A stretch of DNA of 64,000 nucleotides from an uncultured bacterium. Its GTDB lineage: Bacteria; Bacteroidota; Bacteroidia; Chitinophagales; Chitinophagaceae. The DNA is taken from the NCBI GenBank assembly GCA_903920455.1, contig CAIXLY010000077.1:35635-99634 (forward strand), in the 5' to 3' direction. Positions 35,410-44,349 of this stretch are shown one piece after another. Each line of letters starts with the position of its first letter. Position 1 is the first letter of the stretch. The position numbers were made by a program, and so were the translations under genes. The notes beneath the pieces are model-generated. The model saw only the letters and a list, made by a program, of their open reading frames with translations. It searched no databases and had not been told where the DNA came from.

Positions 35410-36300
35410 ATGATACATGCTTATGTTTTTCCGGGGCAGGGCTCTCAATTTCCAGGAATGGGGAGAGTTCACTATGAGGGCAATGCGTTTGCCAGAAGGT
35501 TTTTCGAACAGGCCAACGATATACTAGGCTTTAAAATCTCTGATGTGATGTTTGAAGGGTCTGAGGAAGACCTAAAGCAAACAAAGGTCACGCAGCCTGC
35601 CATATTTTTACATTCATTTGTGGCCTTCAAAATGATTGAAGGGGCGATGCCACATATGGTCGCAGGACATTCTCTTGGGGAGTTTACTGCACTGGTAATC
35701 AATGGCACACTTCCTTTTGAGGAGGCACTAAGGCTGGTTAGCATCAGGGCTTCAGCAATGCAAAAAGCCTGCGAGGCCAATCCGTCTGCCATGGCAGCAA
35801 TATTGGCGCTGGATGATGAATTGGCAGAGAATATATGTGATGAAATCAGGAAGGAAACGGGTGAAATCGTTGTTCCTGCCAATTATAATTGTCCTGGTCA
35901 GCTTGTAATCAGCGGTTCCATTGCAGGAATTGACATTGCCTGCGAACGCATGAAGGGGGCAGGAGCAAAAAGAGCATTAAAGCTTCCTGTAGGCGGGGCC
36001 TTCCACTCTCCACTCATGGAGCCTGCAAGAGAAGAGCTTGCACAAGCCATCATGTCAACCACCTTCCATCGACCCAATTGTCCAATTTATCAAAATGTGG
36101 TTGCCAAAGCCGTAACAGATCAGGAAGAAATCAAACAGAATTTAATTGAACAGCTTACTGGTCCGGTTAGGTGGACCCAAACCATCAATGCAATGATTCA
36201 TGATGGAGCAACCAGTTTTACTGAAGTAGGTCCAGGAAAAGTATTGCAAGGACTTATTGCTAAAATCAACAAGGAGATACCTGCAGTCTCTATCAACTGA
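35410..36300 (+). CDS. fabD: malonyl-CoA:ACP transacylase
   Basis: A 296-residue enzyme that loads malonate onto acyl-carrier protein for fatty acid synthesis. It starts YVFPGQGSQFPGMG, has the nucleophile motif GHSLGEFTAL near residues 81-90 (active Ser), an Arg in the helix RLVSIRASAMQ, and the catalytic His in GAFHSPLMEPA near 198-208. The ferredoxin-like subdomain lies between them. Together with fabI and fabH it is one of three unlinked fatty-acid genes in the window. The 168-bp gap upstream holds the folE terminator and AT-rich sequence with no clear -7 box. Confidence 0.96.
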   Translation: MIHAYVFPGQGSQFPGMGRVHYEGNAFARRFFEQANDILGFKISDVMFEGSEEDLKQTKVTQPAIFLHSFVAFKMIEGAMPHMVAGHSLGEFTALVINGTLPFEEALRLVSIRASAMQKACEANPSAMAAILALDDELAENICDEIRKETGEIVVPANYNCPGQLVISGSIAGIDIACERMKGAGAKRALKLPVGGAFHSPLMEPAREELAQAIMSTTFHRPNCPIYQNVVAKAVTDQEEIKQNLIEQLTGPVRWTQTINAMIHDGATSFTEVGPGKVLQGLIAKINKEIPAVSIN

Positions 36301-36338
36301 TCAAACGGATTGGCTTAATGGTGCTTTAAATTGTTGAG

Positions 36339-36647
36339 CTAAGCTTGTGCTGGTGGCCCACCGAACTGAAACGGAATTTGAACTTCTTCATAATCTTTCA
36401 CCTGTCCATGTTCATCTTCAAATTTATTGAGGTTGTCGGATAGCGCATTCAAGAGCCTTTTTGCATGTTGAGGCGTAAGTACTATCCTCGACTTTACCTT
36501 GCTTTTAGGAGTTCCTGGCATTACATTGACAAAGTCCAATACAAACTCCGCATGGCTATGTGTAATGATAACCAAGTTGGCATACTGGCCTTCGGCGACC
36601 TCTTCTGATATTTCGATATTAAGTTGGTTGGGTGGTTGCTCACTCAT
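36339..36647 (-). CDS. DUF3467 protein
   Basis: A 102-residue cytoplasmic protein of the DUF3467 family: EGQYANLVIITHSHAEFVLDFVNVMPG is followed by KSRIVLTPQHAKRLLNAL, then an acidic tail ending in IPFQFGGPPAQA. The frame runs open to 36971, but that longer version overlaps the upstream gene and its extra N-terminus is out-of-frame sequence of that gene. MSEQPPNQLNIEIS at 36647 is the natural start. Function unknown; the family is small, conserved and common in Bacteroidota and other phyla. It lies 46 bp downstream of the helix-hairpin-helix gene. Confidence 0.85.
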   Translation of the reverse strand: MSEQPPNQLNIEISEEVAEGQYANLVIITHSHAEFVLDFVNVMPGTPKSKVKSRIVLTPQHAKRLLNALSDNLNKFEDEHGQVKDYEEVQIPFQFGGPPAQA

Positions 36648-36693
36648 GTCTATAAATTTATGCATCAAATATACGTTTTCAAATTCTTTCAGT

Positions 36694-38715
36694 CTACGAT
36701 CTGATTTTCCAAACCAATTGCACCCTCCATTCAACTTGTCTGATTTTTTGATTGGTAGCGATATAATCAGCTGCAGATTCCCCTCTTCTGTACTGCAGTA
36801 TACATTTTGTTGAGAGCTGTACTGATCGGTTAAGCTTGTATTGAAGCAGCAGGTAACTCCTGTTTCCATTGTCGTAGTGAGCAGGAACGGCATGATATGA
36901 TAATAAATCCCTTTCATATGCATACAGCCTGGATGCATAACTATCCGTTTCATACCAGGTGAACCTGACACTGATTGAAAACGGACTTCTTGGTGTTTTC
37001 ATAATCATTTCAGTATAGGTTAAGACACCTTTTTCTGGGTCTCCGCCCTCCTTCCGCATCCAAATAATTTCAGTGCGGTATCTCAGCGTTAAAGCATCCC
37101 CAATCATGGAAGATAGATGAAGCCTGATGCGATTGGAACTGTTGTTGTTAAGGTAATTGGTTCTACTCTCCTCAACCTCTTGGTTGCTTCTTATTTGATT
37201 GTGCTGCCAGCGAATATAGATTTCGTTTTTTTTATCTGGACGCCACACATATTGGATTGCATAGGACTGTCCTCTTCTGATTCCATCATTGTAATACAAG
37301 GGCCAACTGTTCATGAAGTGATCTGCGAATCCTTCAATCCGAATTTTTTGAGTTGGAATGAAATTGAAGCAAATAAAAAATCCCTTTTCGTTTCCCGCTT
37401 CTCCTTGTTGGGTCATGGTGTTAGATTGAATCGCTTTATATCGAGATGACATGTTTCTGAGAATCAAAGACAAGTCGAATTTTGAATCCAAGCTTTTAAC
37501 AATTCCTGCAGTGAGTGCAGCATTTGAATGCTTGTCCATTGCAATTTCACCAAATAGAAACCCAATCGGTGTGCTCCAGCCATAATCCAGGCTTGTGTTT
37601 CGCCAATCGTTTCCTGAGATTGCAAATTGGTTGTAAGGCAATGGTCTTTTGCTAATGGGGAGATCATAATGAAAATTCACATGATTGAGTGCGATTTTCC
37701 CTTTTGATGAATGCCATGCCATTCTACTACCCCAACTTGTTTGTCTTAGTGCGTCTTTATCTTCCAATTCAAATTCGGTTCTGTGGAGTCCGGATGTCAG
37801 TATACTGCTCACTGTGCGGCGCCCACTGATGTTGTCTGTCACAACGTTTGCATCAATGCGCATCAGGCTTATAAAGGAGGATAGTTCGATATTTTTTTTA
37901 TCTAAGACAATGGCAAGGCCACGATGAAAGATATTTTCATCTGTTCCTGTATGGGGTTTGTAGGTTTGAGACTGCCTATATCCTTGAATAAGGTTGCTGC
38001 TTTTACCAAATGCATGACCCTGCCAATGAATAAGTCCCTGACCTAAGTTTACTATGTAGTCTCCCGCAATGAGCTGTTTGAGCAGCTTCTTCTTTTCAAT
38101 CGCAATAAAAGCACTGGTGTGATCCAATACATATTTTTCTCCCGCATCTTTTTCTGTAGTGAATCCCCACTGAAGTAAATTTTTTGTCTTATGCCTATAG
38201 CTAATCAGTTGGGCATAATTATTTTTATTGTCGGAGGGTTTTCCCTGATTTGATGTAGGCTTTCCAAGGGTATCAATCATTTTTCCCCCAGTTCTATAGA
38301 GCACACTGTATGCTGATTTGTTGACGAATTCTTTGAATGAGGGGAAAAAATGCGTTGTGTTTTCAATTGATAAAAAGGGGAGTACCTTTTTGATTGTGAA
38401 TACATCCCAATAAGGGATGGCTTGAAGTTCAGCCAGGCTAACGAAATTGCCGAATGTGTTTCTAAATAAAATAAACTGTCTAATCTGCTCTGGAGTGAGC
38501 AGTTGAATCTCATTTAATTCCTGTGCTGCAGCGTGGTTGATGTTTACCTGTTTGCGTTGAAAGAATCCGATCGACTCATTGGGATTGCGTATAATATCTT
38601 CCGATTCTACCATATTGCTTTCATAGATTTGCTCCTCCACTTCTTGGGATTTTGCCACTGGGCAAATTAAAATAAAGAACAGCATCACTGAACATAGTTG
38701 CTTACTCCAATTCAT
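36694..38715 (-). CDS. large exported helix-hairpin-helix protein with predicted C-terminal beta-barrel
   Basis: A 673-residue exported protein (signal peptide about 1-23, ending AKSQ). Residues about 56-115 form ComEA-like helix-hairpin-helix units: VNINHAAAQELNEIQLLTPEQIRQFILFR, then SLAELQAIPYWD. From about 130 on, alternating aromatic/polar strands and a closing segment rich in Tyr, Arg and Gln suggest an outer-membrane beta-barrel, although no family name comes to mind. ComEA binds incoming DNA in the periplasm, so a DNA-related role is conceivable but unproven. It overlaps the upstream barrel gene by 14 bp, so the two are co-translated. Confidence 0.7.
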   Translation of the reverse strand: MNWSKQLCSVMLFFILICPVAKSQEVEEQIYESNMVESEDIIRNPNESIGFFQRKQVNINHAAAQELNEIQLLTPEQIRQFILFRNTFGNFVSLAELQAIPYWDVFTIKKVLPFLSIENTTHFFPSFKEFVNKSAYSVLYRTGGKMIDTLGKPTSNQGKPSDNKNNYAQLISYRHKTKNLLQWGFTTEKDAGEKYVLDHTSAFIAIEKKKLLKQLIAGDYIVNLGQGLIHWQGHAFGKSSNLIQGYRQSQTYKPHTGTDENIFHRGLAIVLDKKNIELSSFISLMRIDANVVTDNISGRRTVSSILTSGLHRTEFELEDKDALRQTSWGSRMAWHSSKGKIALNHVNFHYDLPISKRPLPYNQFAISGNDWRNTSLDYGWSTPIGFLFGEIAMDKHSNAALTAGIVKSLDSKFDLSLILRNMSSRYKAIQSNTMTQQGEAGNEKGFFICFNFIPTQKIRIEGFADHFMNSWPLYYNDGIRRGQSYAIQYVWRPDKKNEIYIRWQHNQIRSNQEVEESRTNYLNNNSSNRIRLHLSSMIGDALTLRYRTEIIWMRKEGGDPEKGVLTYTEMIMKTPRSPFSISVRFTWYETDSYASRLYAYERDLLSYHAVPAHYDNGNRSYLLLQYKLNRSVQLSTKCILQYRRGESAADYIATNQKIRQVEWRVQLVWKIRS

Positions 38716-39541
38716 ATTCCATCAGAAGGGCTCCCGAATAGCCCAATATAGCATGTGACGAAAATCCAACAGAAATCATTTCGCGCTTACCCTTCCTGCC
38801 AGCATTGAAAAAAAAGTTGCTCATGGGTGTATTTATGCCCCCACTGAATTGAATCTTTTCAGATGCCTTCCAATCAAGGCCTACAGTTGACCTTAGTTGA
38901 TTTCCTGAAGCAGTCGATATCTCATAGGCGAGATATAATTGTTTATTAATTGTATATCCCATTCCTGCAATCCACTCATGGTAGATGCCTGATTTCTCAA
39001 ATGACTTTGTGGTGGCTATCCCTCTCCTGACATGAATGCCCCAGAGGACCCGCTCATTGATCGCATACATCAGGCCTGCATCTGCAGTAATGGTATTGAT
39101 GCCAGGTGCAGCGCTTATCCTCATCCAGTGGCTTCCGATTTTTATTCCAGCGCTTAGCCTATTTGAAAGCCTTATCCCTATTCCTGTTGCTATGGATTGC
39201 GTAGAAAAAAATCGGGTTCCACTGTAGTGGCCAGAAACCGAAAAAAGTGAAGAATGGATTGGAATGGTTATTGCTCCCTGGAGCTCTGCCACCCCTCTCA
39301 GCATAAATCGATTTTCTGCATACAATCCAATACTCTTCTTAGGCATAAATGGCCCGGAGGCGGGCATCAGGGCAGCAGCGAACGGCGAACTATGTTCCTT
39401 TCTGTATGAGCCAATGCCAAGGGGGATGATCTGGCTTCTTTGTTCAATTGTTTGGGCTTCTAATATTCCAGCTGCTATCAAAACTAAAACTGCAATTAAA
39501 CAGATTGCCCTGCGGATGCTGCATTTTCTCAATTTCATCAT
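38702..39541 (-). CDS. predicted outer-membrane beta-barrel protein of unknown function
   Basis: A 279-residue exported protein. The signal peptide covers about residues 1-30 ([20 protein letters not shown]). The mature part has short amphipathic strands with Gly/Tyr/Ser turns ([46 protein letters not shown]) and ends MEYELE. The pattern recalls PorV/PorQ-like or FadL-like barrels but I cannot assign a family. Its end overlaps the start of the helix-hairpin-helix gene by 14 bp, implying coupled expression and perhaps a joint complex. Confidence 0.65.
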   Translation of the reverse strand: MMKLRKCSIRRAICLIAVLVLIAAGILEAQTIEQRSQIIPLGIGSYRKEHSSPFAAALMPASGPFMPKKSIGLYAENRFMLRGVAELQGAITIPIHSSLFSVSGHYSGTRFFSTQSIATGIGIRLSNRLSAGIKIGSHWMRISAAPGINTITADAGLMYAINERVLWGIHVRRGIATTKSFEKSGIYHEWIAGMGYTINKQLYLAYEISTASGNQLRSTVGLDWKASEKIQFSGGINTPMSNFFFNAGRKGKREMISVGFSSHAILGYSGALLMEYELE

Positions 39542-39589
39542 TCAAATATCAGTCATGACCTATGGCCCTTCCAAGGTGGAAACATCATA

Positions 39590-39621
39590 TTTGGGTGTCA
39601 TTTTTCCCCTATGTACCTTTG
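39590..39621 (+). promoter_or_regulatory. complete TTTG-N20-TAnnTTTG promoter of folD
   Basis: TTTG at 39590-39593 and TACCTTTG at 39614-39621 are 20 bp apart, a perfect match. The -7 box ends four bases before the folD ATG at 39626, predicting a leaderless mRNA. Confidence 0.7.
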
Positions 39622-39625
39622 TTCA

Positions 39626-40501
39626 ATGAAGTTGCTAGACGGAAGAGTAGTATCTCAAGCAGTAAAAGACAGACTCAAGACTCAAACTGAAGAACGCCTC
39701 ATTCAGGGAAAGAAAGTGCCTCATCTTGCTGCTATTTTAATTGGGAATAATGGAGCCAGTGAAACCTATGTTGCTTCAAAGGTGAAATCATGCGCAGAGG
39801 TTGGATTTAAGTCAACACTGATTAGGCTTGATGGATCGGTTACCGAACAGGATCTTCTGTTCAAATTGGGTGAGCTCAATGAAGATTTTGATATTGATGG
39901 AATTCTGGTTCAACTCCCTCTTCCTAAACATATCTCTGAAGAAAAAGTGATTGAAGCGATATGTGCTTCAAAAGATGTTGATGGTTTTCATCCGGAAAGT
40001 GTGGGTCGCATGGTACAGGGATTGCCTGCATTTTATCCCGCGACACCTTATGGGATTTTGCTTTTGCTTGAACACTATGGGATAGAGACAAAAGGAAAGC
40101 ATGCAGTGGTGATTGGCAGAAGCAATATTGTTGGCCGCCCAATCAGCATCATGCTGAGCAAGAATGAATATCCAGGAAACTGCACTGTTACCGTCTGCCA
40201 TTCTCATACAACCGGATTAAAAGAGATATGTCTTCAAGGCGATATCATCATTGCGGCACTTGGTCGACCTGAATTTCTAAAGGCCGACATGGTTAAAGAG
40301 GGCGCTGTAATTGTTGATGTAGGCATTACACGGGTGCCTGATGCAACAAAGAAGTCAGGCTTTACAATAAAGGGCGATGTGGATTTCGATGCAGTTTTTC
40401 CGAAGTGCAGCTATATTACTCCCGTTCCTGGTGGGGTTGGTCCAATGACCATTGCCGCACTCATGATGAATACATTCAAGGCCTGCAAGGCCAAAGACTA
40501 A
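39626..40501 (+). CDS. folD: bifunctional methylenetetrahydrofolate dehydrogenase/cyclohydrolase
   Basis: A 291-residue enzyme interconverting 5,10-methylene-, methenyl- and 10-formyl-tetrahydrofolate. The catalytic region [16 protein letters not shown] contains the conserved Tyr-x3-Lys. [12 protein letters not shown] near residues 99-110, [12 protein letters not shown], and the NADP-binding [12 protein letters not shown] near 166-177 follow, and [12 protein letters not shown] closes it. The frame is open from 39611, but the promoter box at 39614-39621 lies inside that extension, so MKLLDGRVV at 39626 is the start. queE begins three bases after its stop. FolD supplies the formyl donor used by Fmt. 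Confidence 0.97.
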   Translation: MKLLDGRVVSQAVKDRLKTQTEERLIQGKKVPHLAAILIGNNGASETYVASKVKSCAEVGFKSTLIRLDGSVTEQDLLFKLGELNEDFDIDGILVQLPLPKHISEEKVIEAICASKDVDGFHPESVGRMVQGLPAFYPATPYGILLLLEHYGIETKGKHAVVIGRSNIVGRPISIMLSKNEYPGNCTVTVCHSHTTGLKEICLQGDIIIAALGRPEFLKADMVKEGAVIVDVGITRVPDATKKSGFTIKGDVDFDAVFPKCSYITPVPGGVGPMTIAALMMNTFKACKAKD

Positions 40502-40504
40502 TAC

Positions 40505-41119
40505 ATGGAAATATCTACCGCTACTTCATTGCCTTTGATGGAAGACTTTTGTACGCTTCAGGGCGAAGGAAGGTATACTGGGCATGCATCCTATTTCCTT
40601 AGACTTGGTGGATGCGATGTTGGTTGCGTATGGTGTGATGTAAAAGACAGTTGGGATGCATCAAAGCATCCCTTGGTATCAACCGAAGATATGGTTGGAG
40701 CTGTAGTTTCTTCCGGCGTTAAGATTGCAGTCATTACCGGCGGTGAACCACTCATGCATGACCTTGAGCTCCTTACAGCGCAACTTCAAGAGCAAGGTAT
40801 TCGAACACATATTGAAACATCAGGGGCGCATCCGTTGTCTGGATCTTGGGATTGGATCTGTTTGTCACCAAAGAAATTTAAAGCTCCATTGAAGGAAGTG
40901 CTTGATGCAGCCGACGAATTGAAAGTTGTTGTATACAACAAGTCTGATTTTAAATGGGCAGAAGAACATGCGCGTATGGTTTCGGATGATTGCCTTCTAT
41001 ATCTTCAGCCCGAGTGGAGTATGGCTTCAGCGATGACACCTCTGATTGTTGATTATATCAAGGAAAATCCACGATGGATTCTGTCTTTGCAAACACATAA
41101 ATATATTTCAATTCCTTAG
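40505..41119 (+). CDS. queE: 7-carboxy-7-deazaguanine synthase
   Basis: A 204-residue radical SAM enzyme of queuosine synthesis; it contracts carboxytetrahydropterin to carboxydeazaguanine. The iron-sulfur motif is C37-DVG-C41-VW-C44 (CxxxCxxC). The preceding TLQGEGRYTGHASYFLRLGG and the later ITGGEPLMH, HIETSG and LSPKKF segments fit QueE. Its substrate would be made by a QueD-type enzyme, probably PTPS paralogue 1 at 33.7 kb. It lies three bases behind folD, so they are transcribed together. queC, queF and tgt are not in the window. Confidence 0.94.
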   Translation: MEISTATSLPLMEDFCTLQGEGRYTGHASYFLRLGGCDVGCVWCDVKDSWDASKHPLVSTEDMVGAVVSSGVKIAVITGGEPLMHDLELLTAQLQEQGIRTHIETSGAHPLSGSWDWICLSPKKFKAPLKEVLDAADELKVVVYNKSDFKWAEEHARMVSDDCLLYLQPEWSMASAMTPLIVDYIKENPRWILSLQTHKYISIP

Positions 41120-41191
41120 GGCTTTTCTTTTGTCGTAGCATTAACATCCTGCTGAATACATGAGGTAAAAAAAAGATTAATTTTATCGTAT

Positions 41192-43105
41192 ATGAAATAC
41201 GCAATCAGTTTATTGGTATGCCTCGTTCTTTTTTTGTCAACCTACGCCCAACAATACGATCCGGCAAAGGTTTCAAAAAAGGCTAGAAACCTTTATGACC
41301 AGGCCATTCAAAAAGCTGATGATGACAAGCTGCGCGAAGCACTTGATCTCCTCTATCAAGCACTAGAGAGTAGTCCGACCTTTGTTGATGCGATGCTTTC
41401 GCGTGCAGGTATTTTTGGCGAAATGAAAAAATATCCTGAGGCCATTGCTGCATATGAAAGGGCTTTTAGTGCAGACCCAGAGTATACTGCAGAATTTTAT
41501 TTGCCCTATGCCATCAACCTTGCGGGCAATGGAGAGTTTGATAAAGCCATTGGTGCAGTCAATAAATTTCTGGCTGTTCCTGGACTGAATGAATCTTCTC
41601 TAAAGGCAGGTCAATTCAGGAAAAAAAGTATTGAGTTCGCAATCAATTATAAAAAGAGCACGAACTCGTCTTATGTATTCAACCCTGTGAATGCTGGGGA
41701 TGGTGTAAATACGAGCAATTCAGAATATTTTCCTTCTCTCACTATTGATGGTAAGCGACTCGTCTTTACACGAAGGGCAGATGGTGGCCTCAACGAAGAT
41801 TTCTTTTCTACTGATCTTCAAAATAACGAATGGAAAACAGCAAAGCCATTGCCTGGCGAAATCAATACACCGCTGAATGAAGGTGGTCAACAAATTACCC
41901 AAGACGGCAAGTGGTTGGTGTATACTGGATGTAATTTTCCGGATGGTGTTGGAAGCTGTGATCTCTATATTTCTTATCTCACGCCAAATGGCTGGGGTGC
42001 AAGACAAAACCTTGGCCAAACAATAAATACTGAATCCTGGGAGTCAACACCATGCATTTCTCCAGATAAAAACGAACTCTATTTTTCATCCAATCGTCCA
42101 GGGGGTTATGGCGGCAGCGATATTTATGTGTCAAAGCGACTTACCAATGGCCGGTGGGCATCACCCGAAAATCTGGGTTCTGTAATCAACACCGCTGGCG
42201 ATGAGAGCAGTCCATATATGCATGCAGATAATGAAACCATGTACTTCTCATCCTCCGGGTTGCAGGGTTATGGGGGTACAGATATTTTTGTTACAAAAAA
42301 AGGAGTACAAGGATTTTCAAAGCCAGTGAATGCGGGCTATCCAATCAATACCATTGATAATGAGGGCAGCCTTGTTGTAAGTTCGGGGGGTGTAAAAGCA
42401 TTCTATGCAAGTGACAGGGCTGATTCTAAAGGAGGCCTAGATATCTATTCTTTTGATTTACGCGAAGATCTTCGCCCACTTCCTACCTCTTGGGTTCAAG
42501 GCCGTGTTGCTGACACAGCTAATGGCAAGGGGCTTCAAGCAACGGTTGAAGTGGTTGACATAAAAACGGGCAGGGTTATTTTTGTTACGGAGTCTGATCA
42601 AGATGGAAACTACTTGGCAACCCTGCCAGTGGGCCGTAATTATTCAATTTCAATAAATAAAAAAGGATATCTATTCCACTCAGGGAATTTTATGCTGGCT
42701 GAAAATAAAGTTGAAACAGCATTCAAAGTGAACATCCCATTACAGCCCATCACCAAGGGCGCAAATATTGTTTTGAGGAATATCTTTTTCCCAACTGCAA
42801 AGTTTGATCTTCTTCCTGAATCGATTACGGAATTGGATAAGGTAGTTGCACTCATGCGAGATAACCCTAGCTTGCACATTGAGATCAGGGGGCACACAGA
42901 CAATGTTGGAAAGGACAGCGATAACATGGTGCTATCAACAGCACGGGCAAAATCAGTTGTAGAATATTTGGTTTCTAAGGGTGTTGTAGTTGCCCGCCTC
43001 ACCTTCAAGGGACTTGGCGCATCAACACCAGTTGCTGACAATAGAACTGATGAAGGGCGTGCATTGAACCGAAGAACAGAAATGATGATTGTCTCCAACA
43101 ATTAA
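41192..43105 (+). CDS. PorE-like OmpA family protein (TPR, PD40 propeller, CRD, OmpA domain)
   Basis: A 637-residue exported protein with a signal peptide (1-19, ending STYAQ). Domains in order: TPR helices (about 25-140, ALDLLYQALESSPTFVDAML); WD40-like PD40 blades (about 170-410, with SPDKNELYFSSNRPGGYGGSDIY and repeats of it); a carboxypeptidase-regulatory-like fold (about 430-515); and an OmpA C-terminal peptidoglycan-binding domain (about 525-637, IEIRGHTDNVG, LSTARAKSVVEYL). This is the architecture of PorE, the T9SS protein of Porphyromonas gingivalis. PorE is a lipoprotein; here no lipobox Cys is seen. It could be PorE itself or one of the many paralogues. Confidence 0.85.
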   Translation: MKYAISLLVCLVLFLSTYAQQYDPAKVSKKARNLYDQAIQKADDDKLREALDLLYQALESSPTFVDAMLSRAGIFGEMKKYPEAIAAYERAFSADPEYTAEFYLPYAINLAGNGEFDKAIGAVNKFLAVPGLNESSLKAGQFRKKSIEFAINYKKSTNSSYVFNPVNAGDGVNTSNSEYFPSLTIDGKRLVFTRRADGGLNEDFFSTDLQNNEWKTAKPLPGEINTPLNEGGQQITQDGKWLVYTGCNFPDGVGSCDLYISYLTPNGWGARQNLGQTINTESWESTPCISPDKNELYFSSNRPGGYGGSDIYVSKRLTNGRWASPENLGSVINTAGDESSPYMHADNETMYFSSSGLQGYGGTDIFVTKKGVQGFSKPVNAGYPINTIDNEGSLVVSSGGVKAFYASDRADSKGGLDIYSFDLREDLRPLPTSWVQGRVADTANGKGLQATVEVVDIKTGRVIFVTESDQDGNYLATLPVGRNYSISINKKGYLFHSGNFMLAENKVETAFKVNIPLQPITKGANIVLRNIFFPTAKFDLLPESITELDKVVALMRDNPSLHIEIRGHTDNVGKDSDNMVLSTARAKSVVEYLVSKGVVVARLTFKGLGASTPVADNRTDEGRALNRRTEMMIVSNN

Positions 43106-43208
43106 TAGTTTATTCTCTTATGGTCTGTTCTTAATACAGCACTTCGCTGTTGCTTAAACCTTTTCTAAGTTGAAGGGATTATTATTTTGCGTGCAATAGT
43201 ATTATTGC

Positions 43209-44318
43209 ATGAATGACAATCAACTCCTGCATCATCTCGCCCTAACCATGATTCCTCATGTTGGCGACATCCACATTGGTTTATTGCTTGCTCATTTCTC
43301 TGATGCCGAAGAAATTTTTCGGGCTAGCAGAAAAGATCTTGAAGCCGTTCAGGGGATTGGCTCGATCAGGGCCAATGCCATTCGGAGTTTTTCAGATTTC
43401 GCAAGGGCCACAGATGAGATCAACTACGCAGCTATAAATAAGATTCAGATTTTAGTTAAAGGCAATGGCGGATACCCTGAAAAATTGGAACAATGTGTTG
43501 ATGCCCCACATGTCCTCTTTTACCAGGGCACTGCTGGAATGAACAATAAGAAAGTGTTGAGTATCATCGGCACTAGAGCGCCAACGGCCTATGGAAAGGA
43601 AAGGGTAGCAGAATTGATCTCGGTGTTGGCGGCCCATCATGTATTGGTGGTGAGTGGTATGGCATATGGCATTGACACCCTGGCACACAGTGAGGCTGTT
43701 AAACATGGACTGGAAACAATTGGGGTCCTGGGGCATGGCCTGCATACCGTCTACCCCTTTACCAATAAATCGCTTGCCATAGAAATGAGAGCATGTGGGG
43801 GTTTGCTCACCGAGTTTGTACAGGGCACTGCACCGGATAAGCAAAATTTTCCCAGGCGTAACCGTATTGTTGCAGGCATGGCAGATGCCGTTGTGGTCCT
43901 TGAGAGCGGTGAAAAAGGGGGAAGTATAATCACTGCTGGAATTGCAAACAGTTACAATGTTGATGTGTTGGCATATCCCGGGAGGGCATTAGACCCCCTT
44001 AGCAAAGGGTGTAATATGCTCATACGTACCCATCGGGCAGGGCTAATTACTTCGGGGGAAGAGCTTGTGGAATACATGAACTGGGTTCCTAAAAAAGGAT
44101 TGACAAAGCCCATTCAAGCTGATCTGTTCCCCTCTCTATCCGAAGATGAACAGAAAATAATATCACTGATTTCATCTGCCGGTTCGATTTCTATTGATGA
44201 ATTAATTGGGCTTTCCGGGTTCAGACCGCCAATGGTGTCCTCCTTGCTGTTTTCGCTGGAAATGCATGGTCTGATAAGCGCAATTCCGGGGAAATTATAT
44301 GTCTTGGTAGGCAGATAA
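43209..44318 (+). CDS. dprA: DNA-processing protein DprA
   Basis: A 369-residue protein that protects incoming single-stranded DNA and loads RecA during natural transformation. An N-terminal helix-hairpin-helix segment (LEAVQGIGSIRANAI) precedes the Rossmann core: IIGTRAPTAYGKERV, SGMAYGIDTLAHSEAV, LGHGLHTVYPFTNK, FPRRNRIVAGMADAVVV and GALDPLSKGCNMLI-type segments. A C-terminal winged-helix (about 310-369) follows. It lies 103 bp behind the PorE-like gene and 31 bp before guaB, which has its own promoter box. The ATG at 43209 gives the usual N-terminus. Confidence 0.95.
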   Translation: MNDNQLLHHLALTMIPHVGDIHIGLLLAHFSDAEEIFRASRKDLEAVQGIGSIRANAIRSFSDFARATDEINYAAINKIQILVKGNGGYPEKLEQCVDAPHVLFYQGTAGMNNKKVLSIIGTRAPTAYGKERVAELISVLAAHHVLVVSGMAYGIDTLAHSEAVKHGLETIGVLGHGLHTVYPFTNKSLAIEMRACGGLLTEFVQGTAPDKQNFPRRNRIVAGMADAVVVLESGEKGGSIITAGIANSYNVDVLAYPGRALDPLSKGCNMLIRTHRAGLITSGEELVEYMNWVPKKGLTKPIQADLFPSLSEDEQKIISLISSAGSISIDELIGLSGFRPPMVSSLLFSLEMHGLISAIPGKLYVLVGR

Positions 44319-44338
44319 GAGGTTTTTTAAAATTTTCC

Positions 44339-44346
44339 TATCTTCG
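44339..44346 (+). promoter_or_regulatory. TAnnTTCG -7 box of guaB
   Basis: TATCTTCG ends three bases before the guaB ATG at 44350. It is the same octamer found in front of trpS. No -33 TTTG is seen at the right distance. Confidence 0.45.
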
Positions 44347-44349
44347 CAC

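Noticed and set aside
36648..36971. 108-residue N-terminal extension of the DUF3467 protein
   Set aside because: The extra stretch overlaps the 3' end of the helix-hairpin-helix gene in another frame and looks like no protein family; MSEQPPNQ at 36647 is the natural start.
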